Source of the DNA: Jacaranda mimosifolia
Lineage: Eukaryota; Streptophyta; Magnoliopsida; Lamiales; Bignoniaceae
NCBI GenBank assembly: GCA_018894105.1
Contig: CM032121.1
Location: 40,022,230-40,086,229 of the forward strand
Reading direction: 5' to 3'
DNA: 64,000 bases
Shown: positions 23,473-36,567 of the stretch, one piece after another
How positions within the stretch are numbered: position 1 is the first letter of the stretch
Layout of the letters: every line of letters starts with the position of its first letter
The notes under the pieces: generated by a model
Told to the model about the DNA's origin: nothing
Seen by the model: the letters and a program-made list of their open reading frames with translations, nothing else
The model's database searches: none
Translations under genes and position numbers: made by a program

Positions 23473-26400
23473 CCGGTTTTGCCGGAATCTGCTATCTCAT
23501 GAGTTTGTGCTCGCTTGAGTACAATTTTGGCATTGCAAGAACAGAACACCTTGCTTATTGTTTCATGTCTGTAGCTGTTAAGAGGCTTATGCCAATTGGT
23601 ATCATAGAAATTACTACTTTGTGATGTAAAAGGTTTCGTTTTTGCCCTTTTAATGCCAAAAACGACTCATTTGCTGAAGCACAACCACAAATTACAGTTC
23701 TACCTTTTCTGTTGCGTCTTGTGTAGTGTTTGAACGGCAAAAAGAGAGCTCTCTCCAGGTTACGCCTGAAGGGATAGAGCTTGAATGAGGAGTTAATGGA
23801 TTATTTGATACTCGTTTACTCTTTTCTCCTTCCCTTTTGGAATTATGATAGGAAAATTGGTGAATCTGCTCTCGCAGATCAGGAGTGGTATCTTTTAGAG
23901 GCAATGCCTAAATGCAGCATAATTTGTGTGGCGAAGAAGTTGCTTCTAAGTTTCAATAACAAGTGATGATGAAACATCTTTGAAGAAGCATTTCTTGCGT
24001 AAATGAACAATTCCATTTCTTGCATGCTCATCATTTTTTATTGTAATTCAAATCTTGAATTTGACTAGTTTTGATAGCAGAAGCTTGATTTATGTATAAA
24101 TAAATTATAATTTGAAAATAAGAAAAATGTTTAAAATTTTGATAATGAGGAATAAACAAATAATATATATTTACATTAGTCTAAAACTTCAAAATTTTAA
24201 GTTATAAGTGCTTCACGGATTATTTTTTGCATTGGTTAAACTTTGTGTGTTAATAGCAAAAAGACAACAAGTATCTCTTCTCAATATATAAGTAATAAAC
24301 AATAGAATAAAACTAAAATAAGATATAAACCTATTTATTATTCTCCAATAATGGTTGCACTACTTGTAAGAGTTACTTGCATAGGGTTCATTCTTTTGGA
24401 TTGCATCATTGGATGTTTGGGTATCTTTTTTCTAAATGTTTAGGTATGATCCTATATTACTTCTTGAAAAAATAAGTCGATATATATTGCAGTAGATTGT
24501 AACATTCATAATAACATTAAACATTGAAGATAACAAATAATTACACTTATAGAAAATAATAACTATAATTAATTAAATCAAGTCTTTCCAGTTAAGAAAT
24601 GTATATATATCAAATGTATATACACTGTATTTATTAAATTTATTACAAATTAAGTGTATTCTTTAATTAAATATATAGAAAATAATAATTATATTAAAAT
24701 TAATTAAATTAAAATTTTCTACCTAACAAATATAATTACATATATTGAAACTTATCCCTCTACTAAAATATTTAGTTGGGCTTATAAAAAGTAACAATTA
24801 AATTAAAATTAAGCAATTAAATTATATCCCCATCTAATGAAACTATTACTATCACATTCAATAGATATGGTTGTATAGTAAACTATGACTAAATTAAATT
24901 TACTTTAAAATAAAATATATCTTGAAAAAACTTAACATTTAAAAAACATGATTCATATGTATCTTTTATTATATAATGACCTACAATAGCCGAGTATTTA
25001 ATTCTTTTATTTTTGGGTGATATTTCAATAAACTTTTATTTTTAATTTGATGTCTATCTCGTTCTCAATGAATTAAATTTGTTTTCAATAATTTAAATTT
25101 AATTTCTATTTCTATTTTTTGTTAATTGAAAATTTCTTTTTTATTTTTTAAAAAATAAATTTTGATTGTTATTTTATAAAATAAAACTAAAAATATGTTT
25201 GAAATGATTCAAATTAATTTATAAATTAGATTCCTCTAAATTTAGATAAATAAATAAAACTTATATTACTTATTTAATCTTAGATTTTTAATGAACAGCT
25301 TATTTTTAATCTAAAATTAAAAAGAGAAAAAGAACTATCATATGTTTGATTTGTTTACAATGATTCTATTATCATTTTCATCTCTTTTTAGTAAGTCAAA
25401 TGTAGAAAAGTTAAATTCTGGTTAATTTTAAACCTTTAAACATCATTGTGCAAAATAAAAATATTACATTATTTTATAAACTTTTTTTTTTGTTAAAAGA
25501 AATGTAAAAACCATTTCTTTAAAAAGTTTGCTAGTCCATAAATCTCTGAGAGTTGGATTATGAATTAAGTTGGTTATTAGTATAATATATACCTAAATTG
25601 TTAAATGAAATGTATTGTTTGAAATAAATATTTATATTTTATTAATTCTTTAATGCTTAGCAATATGAAAAATAAGGAACTTTTACTCTTGGATACTATA
25701 TATTTAATGGAGGATATACTTCACACCTCGAGAGTATATATTTTGTAAGATATGGATGGGGACATATGGGCTAATGTGATATTTTATCCAGTGCGATGCA
25801 TTTATGATATTCTATTTTATACGTTGATAGAAAATATTTCACAATTGCATATTAATGTTATTACTGAAGTCGAATAAATATTTTTTAAGCTCAATAGTTT
25901 GGATTACATAAATATCAGTCCAACAATACACTTCTTCGGACAAATTCAAATCTTAACTACATACAACAACCAAGTTTAACTTAATTATATAATAAGTGCA
26001 TTGTACTTATTATGTTGTTGATGTATACTTTAAAAATATTTATCATATAATTATTTAGGTCATGCAAAACTTGGTCTTGACAAGATCTTTCTCATCCTCC
26101 ATCACACCCCAAATAAAATACTCAGTTTGATCCTTCAAAAGGTTATTTGATAAAAATAAATTTTATATATTTCTATCCTATTGCCTTTTAAAAATAATTA
26201 TTGAAAGTTACTAATACGACATTATTATCTTTACTGAGAAATAATTTATTCAAAAAGACTATTTAAAGAAATAAAATTTTAGTTGATTCTTTTTCACAAC
26301 TTCTAATAAAGCTATCAACTATATATTCTTTTTTCTTTGACGACTCACTTTTTGTCTTTCAACTTAAACAAGGAAGGTTAAAAAACTTTCTTGGATTTGT

Positions 26401-26978
26401 GATACAACATAAAACCATCTTTTGCTATAGTTTTCAAGAAAATAAAACGTGCACATCATTATATGTAAGAATTGACCAAAATATATTCCAGAAAAATATA
26501 TAAATACACAAATAAATGAAAAGATAAAAAAATAAAACAAACTTAGCTTGTTCTTTTTCATTATCATGCAATATAATATCACATATGAGTATGACACCTA
26601 TTTTGATATATAATAAATATTTTTTTCTTTTTCTTTTTTAGAACGAACCGATATTTATATAAATGCATTCTTGAAATATCATTCTTTTATTCTCATCAAT
26701 TAAGCATGTGATTGCGGGACTTAATTTATTCCTTTTCATTGTGATATTAAATTTGCTATTAAATTTGAATTGAATATATATTATGATATATAGAAAATAT
26801 TTCTTTTCTTATTTTTAAGGGAGAGCATAGGATGAATATTTATACAAATATATTTATGAATTATCATTTTTTCCTCATCAATTGATTTCCTCTTAATTAA
26901 TTTCAATTTAGTTATTATTTTCTATGAGTCTAATTAGAATAAATTTAATTTAGTCATAACTTACCCTACAACCATGTG

Positions 26979-27011
<33 letters not shown>

Positions 27012-28359
27012 ATTGAATGTGATTGTAATAGTCCCATTAATGGTCATATAATTTGGGTTTCTCTTTATTTTATGTATACCTTCTCTGCTTTCTTTCTTTC
27101 TTGCATCCTTTTATTTTAAAGGTAAGTTAATAAGGCTAATTTTATCATATAGGAAGTTTATGGTTTTTATAGTATTTTATAGATATTTTGAGAAGTTTAT
27201 AAGCTCAAAATATATCCTCTTAATAAAATTATATTGTTGAAAGGAATTTGCATATGTGGCAAAATACTTAAACTAAAATTTTAAAACTTGACAATTAGTA
27301 AGAGATCTTTGGATTTGAATTGTATCTATATGCATATTAATTTAGTTTCACAGTTTTCATCCTAGTTTAAAACAATTGATCATTTCTAATTAGTCCTTGG
27401 GATTTAATTAGTTTTTAAATTTTCGTGTCAAATGATGCAATTAATGATTCAGTATTTTAAACAAAGAACTAAGTTATATTGATGCCAATCTTATAATGTT
27501 TCCATGAGTTATCTATCTTTCATAGTTCCATCTAATGAAGCAAGTGATGTAGTCAATACCATTCAAATTAGAAAAAAAAAATAGAATAGAGACAGGAAAA
27601 TCAAATTGTGATGGCAATTGAGAAGGTAAAAATAGAATATTCAAATTCGAACAACAATTAAGGAGGTGATTCTATGTAACCAAAATTCAAGACAAATTTA
27701 GTAAATTACATAGGCAAATTGTGAGAGTAGGCCTAATTGCACGTACCAATCATCAGGTTCAAAATTTTATCCAAAAAAATAATATATATATTTTTTTGGC
27801 AATTATAATGCCAACATTGAATGTTGAAGCATGCATTTGCTGCTATGTTTTTAAAGGTTGATAGCCAATGTCTCTCTCACTCTTTCAGGTTATTATGAAT
27901 GCCATGAGGATGATAGAAACTTATAATCAAAATTATTATAGTTCAATTAAATTAATGGTCCTCTAACTGAATTGAAGATATAAAATGTGATTTATAGACT
28001 GATCAATTTTAGGTGAAATACTACTTGGCTTCGAATTTCTCTATAAGAAGAGTGAAAATAAATTAAATTTAAGTGACTAAAATTAATTATATAAAAAATA
28101 AATTATGTTAACCATAAAAGATCTACTGTGGAATTTATCACAAGAAATAAGATGCCCTATATTTGTACAAGGGAAGGACTTTCTATTTTGAAATGATATC
28201 AAACATTGTAGCTTATATCTTATAGAATTTGTTATATATATTTTGAGATCAGCAACAGTCCGTCCCATACAAAAAAACATCTTGTGCTTACAAATGATAC
28301 CAAATTTGTTGAGTGTCTTATGCATATGTATTAAAAACTTTTCTTACTTACTGCCTTCG
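23473..28359. other. ESF2 3'UTR then gene-free AT-rich DNA
   Basis: The first 500 bp or so is probably 3'UTR or flank; homology with the second block ends near 24000. From 24000 to 28359 I see only very AT-rich DNA, a (TG)n microsatellite (about 26983-27012), and a stretch (about 25600-25830) loosely similar to 32200-32360. No gene is supported. Confidence 0.6.
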
Positions 28360-28368
28360 TGCTATCTA

Positions 28369-28883
28369 GGGCAAATCACATAATTAGTCCATGAAGTTTT
28401 ATTTTAGAATTTTTTTAGTCACCAATCTTAAAAAAATCATCTTTTAGTGCCCAAAATCATTTTTCAGCAGTCTTTGGCTGGAAAATTGATCAAGTTTGAC
28501 ATTTTAGAGGGCAAAATTGTTAATTTATAGTTTTATGTTCCACTTTAGTCCATATTTAAGGTTTTATGTTCCAATTTAGTCCTTATGTTACTTTTTTTCT
28601 TTTTCTTTTTTATAAATATATGTACATGTGTGTATATATATTTGTGTATAATATATGTGTATATATAATTGATACTTATATTAGTCATATACTCATATTA
28701 TTATCAATATTTAATAATATACTAATGATATATTAATATCATTCGTGATACTATTATAATTAATAATATTAATTATATGATTAGTAATATATTAATAATA
28801 ATAATAATAACGATTATATTATAATAATTTTAATTATATTCATAATATGTAGTATTAATAATATTATAAATATTATTAATATA

Positions 28884-28925
<42 letters not shown>

Positions 28926-30420
28926 CACTAATAATAATAAATTATACTAATAAATACTAAACTAATAATAATAATTATTATTTTATTATTAATCATAAGA
29001 CTAATAAGATTAATATTATCAATGATAATAATAATATTATTATGATAATATAATTATCTAATATTATTAGTATTATTATTAATAATATTATTAATAATAA
29101 TATTACTTACAAAAATCCAAGTAAGCAAAAACTTTTACCAACAAGACAAAAAAATTGCCATGTAAGTTGGAAATCTTTACCACCTAAGCAAAAATCCCCA
29201 AATTCAACAAATTGCAGTGTGCCACATCAGTATTTTCGATTATTTTATGAGATTCCGATTACTTTTGGACTAAATGTGCAATTTTTTTTAACTTATAGGA
29301 CTAAATTTGAAATTGCATAACATATATGACAAAATTGAAAGTCGAGAAATCTTATAGGACAAAAAGAATATTTTTCCTATTTACTAGGGATAGCTGCCAT
29401 GGCCAACCACCATGGGGTGGGGACGGGGCACTTGGGGATGGGGATGGGGGTTGTGGAGGGTGTGGGGTGCAGGGGTGGGTGGGATTATTACACAAATATA
29501 ATTATATAGTATTTTTATATATTTATATTTATTTATTAATATATATAATATAAAAATATATAATATATACATATAACATAAAGTATATAAATAAATATAT
29601 TATATATTTATACATATGTATATATAATATATATTTATATATAATATATACAAAAATGAAAAAAATAGAATAAATTAGAGAAATAAAAATGCAAAAATTA
29701 AAAGTATTTTTTAAATTTAAAGGGGATGATAGAAGATATATGAAAATATATTTAAATAATAATTAAATTAAATTAAATTAAAATATATAAAATAATTAAG
29801 GGTAATATAGTCTTTATATGTTAAAATTGGGGTTAAATTGAAGTAAATCAGGAATGGGAGACGGTGTGCATAATTTCAAAATACAAGGAGGTTTATTGCC
29901 TTCTTTTTTTTTTATTCATAAGTCCCTTTTCCATTTTTATAAATTAAAAATATATAAAATAATTAAGGGTAATATAGTCTTTATATGTTAAAATTGGGGT
30001 TAAATTGAAGTAAATCTGGAATGGGAGACGGTGTGCATAATTTCAAAATGCAAGGAGGTTTTTTGCCTTTTTTTGTTTTATTCATAAGGCCCTTTTCCAT
30101 TTTCATGTGGGGTGAAATGCAATTTTTCCTAAAAAAAAAAAAAAAGAAAGAAAGAAAGAAAGAAAAAGTGACATGGGTACTAAATTGGAACATAAAACTT
30201 TAGATAGGGATTAAGGTGGAACATAAAACTATAAATTGAAAATTTTTCCCTTAAAAATGTCAAACTTGGCTAATTTTCCGTCAAAAAATTGCCGAAAAAT
30301 GGTTTTAGAGATTAAATGAAATGATATATTAACATTAGATACTACAAGATGAATTTTTGAAGATCGGGGACTAAAGTGATTCTAAAGTAAAACTTTAGGG
30401 ACTAATTATGTGATTTGTCC
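28369..30420. mobile_element. Non-autonomous Mutator-like element with long TIRs
   Basis: Ends start GGGCAAATCACATAATTAGT and, read inward from the right, GGACAAATCACATAATTAGT. The similarity continues for roughly 240 bp on each side (shared TTTATAGTTTTATGTTCCA). A perfect 9-bp target duplication TGCTATCTA (28360-28368 and 30421-30429) marks a MULE. Its 2052 bp hold no transposase. The interior has (ATT)n-rich low-complexity sequence (28650-29110), a G-rich segment (29405-29482) and a 167-bp tandem duplication. Confidence 0.9.
29779..30112. repeat. 167-bp tandem duplication inside the MULE
   Basis: Two adjacent near-identical copies beginning AAAATATATAAAATAATTAA (29779 and 29946), each containing GGGAGACGGTGTGCATAATT. 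They differ by scattered substitutions. Confidence 0.85.
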
Positions 30421-30429
30421 TGCTATCTA

Positions 30430-31500
30430 TCTAAGATTAATGACAAATTGCAGTTGAAAACATAATTTAGTAATTAATTTATAATTAATTAACTTAATTA
30501 ACTAATTAATTAGATCATTTAATTAATCAACTAATTAACTTAAAAAATAAATGTTTAAAAATTTGATATTTTTTTGATATACACAAGACGGGTCTTGTTG
30601 TTATTCATGTCGTGATCACAATAAGCATTTGATTGGTAAGGAGCATTTGAGATGATGGCTGACACTCTTATCTGGATTTAGGAAACAAAATCACGAATTA
30701 AATTACTGCAACGTTCTAAGTAATTTAAAGATAAAAATAATAGAAATAATATTATCAAAGCCTTCATAGCATCAGCTTTTTTGTGATGCTCAAATGCAGG
30801 CCTTTTCTCACGAAAAATATATATAAGACGAGGAAGCTCATTTTCTTCAATATCTCGAACGTTATATTGACCCAGGAATACTGGAAATTAATTAAATTAA
30901 ATTTTTTTAATTTAGCAAATATAATTACGTATATTAAAATTTTCACATTTAATGCATATATTTTAATGGTGATTATAATTAAATTAAATTTATTTTTAAT
31001 TAGACTCATAAAAAGTAATAACTATAATTAATTCAACATGTCTTTCAATTTAACAAATTGATGCTAAATTAGAATTCATAATGGAACTCAAAGTCACTCA
31101 ATCTGTTTCACTAAAATGACTCAATCAATGAAATGACATTCATTTATTGCAGTATGGCATTATATGCATTAAGTTATAGCAATTGTTGCCAAAAACAATA
31201 CAGATCTAAACTTCAAGCATGCATTCTTCCTAGATAATTACTTTCATTATCATACACAATTGAAAACATCTCCCAGCTAATGGATGACAAAAACAGTTGT
31301 TGGGCCATTAAGAATTAGACAACATAAGATTATCTGCCCACAAATTCCCAGTTACTTCATAAACAAAAACTACAATATGCCACTTCTGTACACTATTTCT
31401 TAGCCATAATTTCAGCAGATATAGAAGAACATAATTTTGGGTGTAATATGACCAATATTTGATTCCTAGGAAACTTTTAAAAATTTGAAGAATTATTGGT
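30430..31500. other. AT-rich intergenic DNA
   Basis: I see no gene. The two overlapping frames near 30764-31031 on opposite strands are AT-rich and have no recognisable protein character. Confidence 0.6.
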
Positions 31501-31998
31501 TAGTGAATTTCATATCCAAAGAAGCACTAACAAAAGAAAACATGCAAATAATTATAGTAAAGGAAAGATTTATTGGTGATCACTGATCATGCACCCTAAC
31601 TCAATTATCAAAACTCCCTCCAATTATTAACATAAAACATGAAAAACGCTGAAACAATTGCAAGTTCTAGGTAAATCTTACCTTATGTTGATTTAAATCG
31701 TCAGAGTTGACCATGCGAACTAGCAATAATCCAACAAAGAAGCTCGATAGTGAATTTCCTACCCAAAGAAGCACTAAACAAAGAAAATATGCAAATAATT
31801 ATGATAAAAGTAAAATTTTGTTGGAGATCACTGATCATTCACCCTAACTCAGTCATCAAAACTTCCTCCAAATATTGACATAAAATATTAAAAAAAATAG
31901 AAATAATTGGAAGTTCTAAGTAAATCTCATCTTATGTTAATAGGAGTTGTCAATAACTTGAGTTCACGAAGCGAGCAAGCAATAGTCTGACAAAGAAA
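31501..31998. repeat. Two-copy direct tandem repeat, 247-bp period
   Basis: TAGTGAATTT begins each copy (31501 and 31748). Shared phrases in the same order include AAAGAAGCACTAA, GATCACTGATCAT, CACCCTAACTCA and TAAATCT..CTTATGTT. The copies are clearly diverged. They are non-coding and of no known family that I can recognise. Confidence 0.8.
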
Positions 31999-33034
31999 AT
32001 AAGTTACAATTGCATATTAATTTTTATTTATTAATGATGTATAGATTGATATTGAAAATACATACTTGGATTTTTAATTTCCTTTCAGTTATTTGATTAT
32101 ATCAAAGGCTTTATATATTATTCATTAGGAATCAAATAAACGTAAAGTTAAAATCATGAATCAAGTCACGCATTAATATAGATATACGCAAATTATTAAA
32201 TGCAAAATATTATTTGAAATAAATATATAGTTCTTTTATAAGGAAACTTGATGATTAGATTAGATACTATTTATTTGGTGAATATATTCGTAGAATATGA
32301 ATGGTGGTACATGATTCATCAAATATTTTATCTAGTGAAATATATTTGTACACATTTTCATAAATGTGATATATTTATATTTATTGTATATATTTGTTAA
32401 GATCAAAAAATTGATAATTAATTTAGTGAACTTTTTTACAAACTTAATTTAATTTAAATTTAAAATAAGTTTCATTTGCAATGTCTATAATAAATAAAAT
32501 GTATATATAAATTAAAAGGCATACAAAATATGGTTTATATACATAAATAAATGTATATACTTGTCAAGACAAGTTTTGGCCCATTGGTAATGCCTACATC
32601 TATAATATTGAGTTAGGTTGACGTCAGTTTTGTAGCACTACCATGATTAAACAATTTTATAATCAAAAGCGTTTTTAATAATTTGGCATTCTCACTTTTT
32701 ATTTTTATTTTTCTTTTTTCTTTTTTATGAACTTCTCTGTACCTTAAAAATCAAAACTACGACCCTATGACGCATGCCTTTTTATAAAAGGATGAATTTA
32801 ATTCATCATTAATCATTTCACAATTTATTATAATAATGAATTGATTATTTACAAATCTTTATTTATGCATATATATATTTTTGAAAAAAAAGAAAAAAGT
32901 AATGGGCCATAATCTTTTCTTTTTTTTCTCCTTGGTAACCACCTTGGATTAGGCTCTAACGACCCATTATTCTTACTAACATACGGGACATATTTCTAAT
33001 TAAAATTTTTAATTATTAGAAGATTGATGGGATG
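31999..33034. other. AT-rich intergenic DNA
   Basis: No gene seen. A segment near 32200-32360 is loosely similar to 25600-25830. Confidence 0.5.
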
Positions 33035-33214
33035 ACATTCTTGCAAACATACTCCCCAGGCGGGATACTTAACGCATTAGCTACATCACTGCACGGGTTG
33101 ATACCCACAGGGCCTATTATCCAACGTTTATGGCTAGGACTACTAGGGCATCTAATCCCATTCATTCCCCTAACTTTCGTCTCTCAATGTCAGTATCCGT
33201 CCAGTATAGTGCAT
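33035..33214 (-). pseudogene. Nuclear copy of plastid 16S rRNA fragment (NUPT)
   Basis: Read on the minus strand, about 180 bp matches the central part of bacterial-type 16S rRNA, including the conserved block around GGATTAGATACC (here on the plus strand as CTAATCCCATTC with altered neighbours) and the ACTCCCCAGGCGGGATACTT segment typical of chloroplast 16S. It is only about an eighth of the gene and carries many substitutions, several at former CpG sites. It is therefore a decayed plastid insertion, not a working rRNA gene. The 61-codon plus-strand frame across it is accidental. Confidence 0.85.
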
Positions 33215-33612
33215 TAAATTAAGCTCATAATATCATTTTTTGTCTTTTTTATTTCTACTTCTAAACATAAACAATAAGATATTGGAAGTATCATATAATT
33301 ATGGTTCTATCTAACAAAAATACCAAATGACGACACTAATCTCTATCATAAACACCCCTTGCCTTTTATGTATATACATTTGATAAGTGAAAGGACATAA
33401 TAAATGTGATATATATATATTTAATCTATTATTTAATTGTAGTTTATCACTAATCTATATATATTAAATGTAATATTTTCATAAGAGAGACATTTTTATC
33501 TGCACTTACCACTGCATAATTATCTAGAAGAAAGTAACGTGGAAGTGACTTGGTCTTACGGGGGACGGACTGTTTAAGGAAGGCACACTACTTGGCTAAA
33601 TATCGTTTCTTT
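33215..33612. other. Left edge of the second duplication block
   Basis: From 33507 the sequence matches 3531 onward (TACCACTGCATAATTATCT, then GACTTGGTCTTA). This is the inferred 5'UTR intron of RGLG in copy A. Before 33507 no similarity to the copy A upstream region is visible. Confidence 0.7.
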
Positions 33613-33620
33613 ATTGTGGA

Positions 33621-36162
33621 TAGGGCTGTAAATGAATATTTAAAAATTTATTTATCGTTCGCATTCGAATTCATTTATAGGGTATATTATCCGTATCTAT
33701 TTAACGCGAATATTATCTATATTCGATTAGTAGACATTCGACTGTAAACAAATACGAATATGGTAATTGCTTATCCGGTCTGCTTAATATCCGTTCCGAA
33801 TACATATTCGTTTGATATATTTGTTTATATATTCGATTGTTCGTAATTTAATTAAATTCATTATTCATATCCAATAAATAATATTTAATAATGATCATAT
33901 ATAATATATTCTAATTTTTCATATATTTTCATATATATAAATAATATTTAAAAAATATCATATATATTATATTATACATAATAAATTATTTTTATTTTTT
34001 CAATATGAAATCTCATAATCTATATATAAATAATATAAGTATAAATTAGTAATTAAAGAATTAATAAAAAAATTAGTAGTTAAAGCTAATAACGAATCAA
34101 TATACGACATTAATGATAATTAAACAACACTAAACAAAAAAATTTTAAAAATTAATAAATGAATGATAAAATTATTGTTGCTTAACTTTATAATTAATTT
34201 ATATTGATGTCATTTTATTAATATTAATTAATTATAAAGTCAATCAATAATTAGAAAAAATAAATTAAATCAAGAATAATTATTTTTTTAATTTTAAAAT
34301 AAAATAGTAAAATATTAAAATTATTAACTAGCTAAAGGGACATTAAGAAGGTGTTTGGCTAAGTTTATTTAAAATGTCTTATAAACTCCTGCATCTTATA
34401 AGATGTTTTTGGAGTTTCTGCATATTATAAGATACTTTTCAAAATTATAAAATGCTATATTTTTTTTAAATAAGTTCTTAAAGTGCTTGGATAATAAGAT
34501 TTTGGAGCTTATGAAATATTAACAATGACAATTTTATAATTGATATGATTAAAACATCTTATAAAATGTTATAATTAACGAAACACTTTGTGACACCTTA
34601 TAAACTATCAAACATTTACAAATATTTTGAGAAGTTTATAAACTCACTCAAATGACTCCTAAATGTTTTAGAATACCTAACTATACTCTACACATATAAT
34701 TTAAGATGAATATATTATTTCATAATTTTATTTTGTAGACTTGTACTATTATTAGTTTAGAAAATTAAAACAATTTCTCTAAATATAAAATTTAAATTCT
34801 AAATCCTAAAATCCCACAACTTTATAAATTTTAAATCCCAAAATATTAATAATATAAATGTTTTTATTGATTAATATTATTATATTTACATATCTAGAAT
34901 TAAATGTCAATATTCAATAGCCATTGTAAAATTTAAATTTTTTAAAATTATATTAAAATATAATATGTAAAACTATTAAACATCAAAATATGATAACTAA
35001 TTAAAATTTGAATTTAAAAATTAAAAAATTAATTACTATAGTTAAATAAATCAAAATAAAATATAAAAAAAATTAAAAAAGATAAAACATAAAAGTAATC
35101 AAAGCCCTAGCTTCCTCCCTAGCAGCATTTACGGCAGCAGCATCTAGCAGGTACTGTCTCTCATTTCTTCCTCCCTTGTTCTTCTTCTTCCTTACTTTTG
35201 TTTTTTACCCTTTCCCGATTCTTTTTCCCCCTAGTGTAGCGTTCCCGCCGGCGAGATGCTCGTCGCGGAGGCCTGCTGGCCTCCACGACGCCAAAACCGG
35301 GAGCTAGCAGCAGCTGGCCCCATGAGTCGCGGGACCAGCAGATCTGCTGGCTCTCGCATGGGGCCAGCAGATCAGTGGCCTCCCCACTTTTTTTTTTTTT
35401 TTTTTAAATTATAGTAATGTTTTATTTAATTGTGTAGGTTTGAAATTTTGATATCTTGGCATGGTAAAAGGTAAATTATTTTAGTGATAAGTTATGATTA
35501 TATAAATTGTATTTATGAATTATGTAATCAATAGTTTGAGTTATAATTATATAGATTATCTAAATATCTTACATTTGATTTTATTTTTTTAATTTTTTTT
35601 ATTATTCAACAAGTTTTTATTTTATGTTTCTCAGCGTTAAACAGATGAGAAGTTCAATCATGTCCGTTTTGTTGAGCTATATGAAGATTTTTTCTTATTT
35701 TGAAATGAACTTTGTATGTTGTTTCTTTTGGAGTGTTATATCATGGGTTAACTATTCTTATTTTTATTTGATTTTTAAAGAGATTTGTACACTTATTTGA
35801 TTTTGGAGTATCCTAATTTGATTGTTCGTTTGTTGTTGTTGTTGTTGTTTTTGTTTTTTTTTTTTTCTCTAGATTTTATTTTGCTAATTATTTGATTACT
35901 GTTTTTTTTTAATGAAATTTATTAGAAAAAATATGTATTTTTGGATTCGGATATGTGTAAGTGGATATTCGGATATTTATAAACGAATATATCCTAATAA
36001 TTATAACTGGATATTGATATATCTAAATTCGATTAATATTCATTGGATACGAATTCGGATGTTATAAAAAAATATCCATCGGATACGGATATTGTAAAAT
36101 TTAAATGGATATGAATATGGATATAGGGTATCCAGACTGTTTAATATTCGTTTACACCCCTA
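33621..36162. mobile_element. 2.5-kb non-autonomous hAT element upstream of RGLG copy B
   Basis: Ends are TAGGGCTGTAAATGAATATT and, from the right, TAGGGGTGTAAACGAATATT. Target octamers are ATTGTGGA (33613-33620) and ATTGCGGA (36163-36170). In the paralogous block the uninterrupted site reads CATTGTGGAAGCC (around 3632-3644), confirming insertion. Subterminal TTCGGATAT repeats lie near the right end. A MITE-like unit (about 34348-34668, GTGTTTGGCTAAGTTTAT and the inverse) appears nested inside. A GC-rich island (35210-35390) with repeated GCTGGCC/CCAGCAG motifs may be a leader or captured segment. No transposase frame is visible. Confidence 0.9.
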
Positions 36163-36567
36163 ATTGCGGAAGCCGCCTTTTCTCTTTAATAGCTGTTTCA
36201 TTCACATGTAATTGAATTATCTATTGCGCAGCAATATTTAGGAAATTTGGTGTTTGACATTTTATTGCATATAACTGTTTACAAAATCAGGCATTGGTTT
36301 CTGCTTGTGAAGAGTTTGGGTTTTTTGGGGTGAGTTAGTTTGAGGGTGTTGCTTGATTCCTTGTTTTTGTATTGTGAGTGGAATTGAGGTTTTTGGTTGG
36401 ACATTTGTTGTGATTGATTCTTTCTAGCCCTTTGGGGGATATCCTGTTTTGTATTGGATTTCTGGGATAATTGATTTTGACAATTTTTGCAAATTTGCTT
36501 TGTTGTAGATAAAACGAGGTTTTGCTGTTTTAAGAATTTTAGAGGTTTGCATAGATAAATTGACTTG

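Noticed and set aside
28650..29110. Regular ATT/AAT arrays as a CRISPR-like or satellite array
   Set aside because: It is low-complexity trinucleotide sequence inside a MULE; there are no spacers and no constant unit, and CRISPR is not expected in a plant nucleus.
33032..33217. 61-codon plus-strand frame as a small gene
   Set aside because: It is the antisense of a plastid 16S rRNA fragment; codon content is imposed by rRNA sequence.
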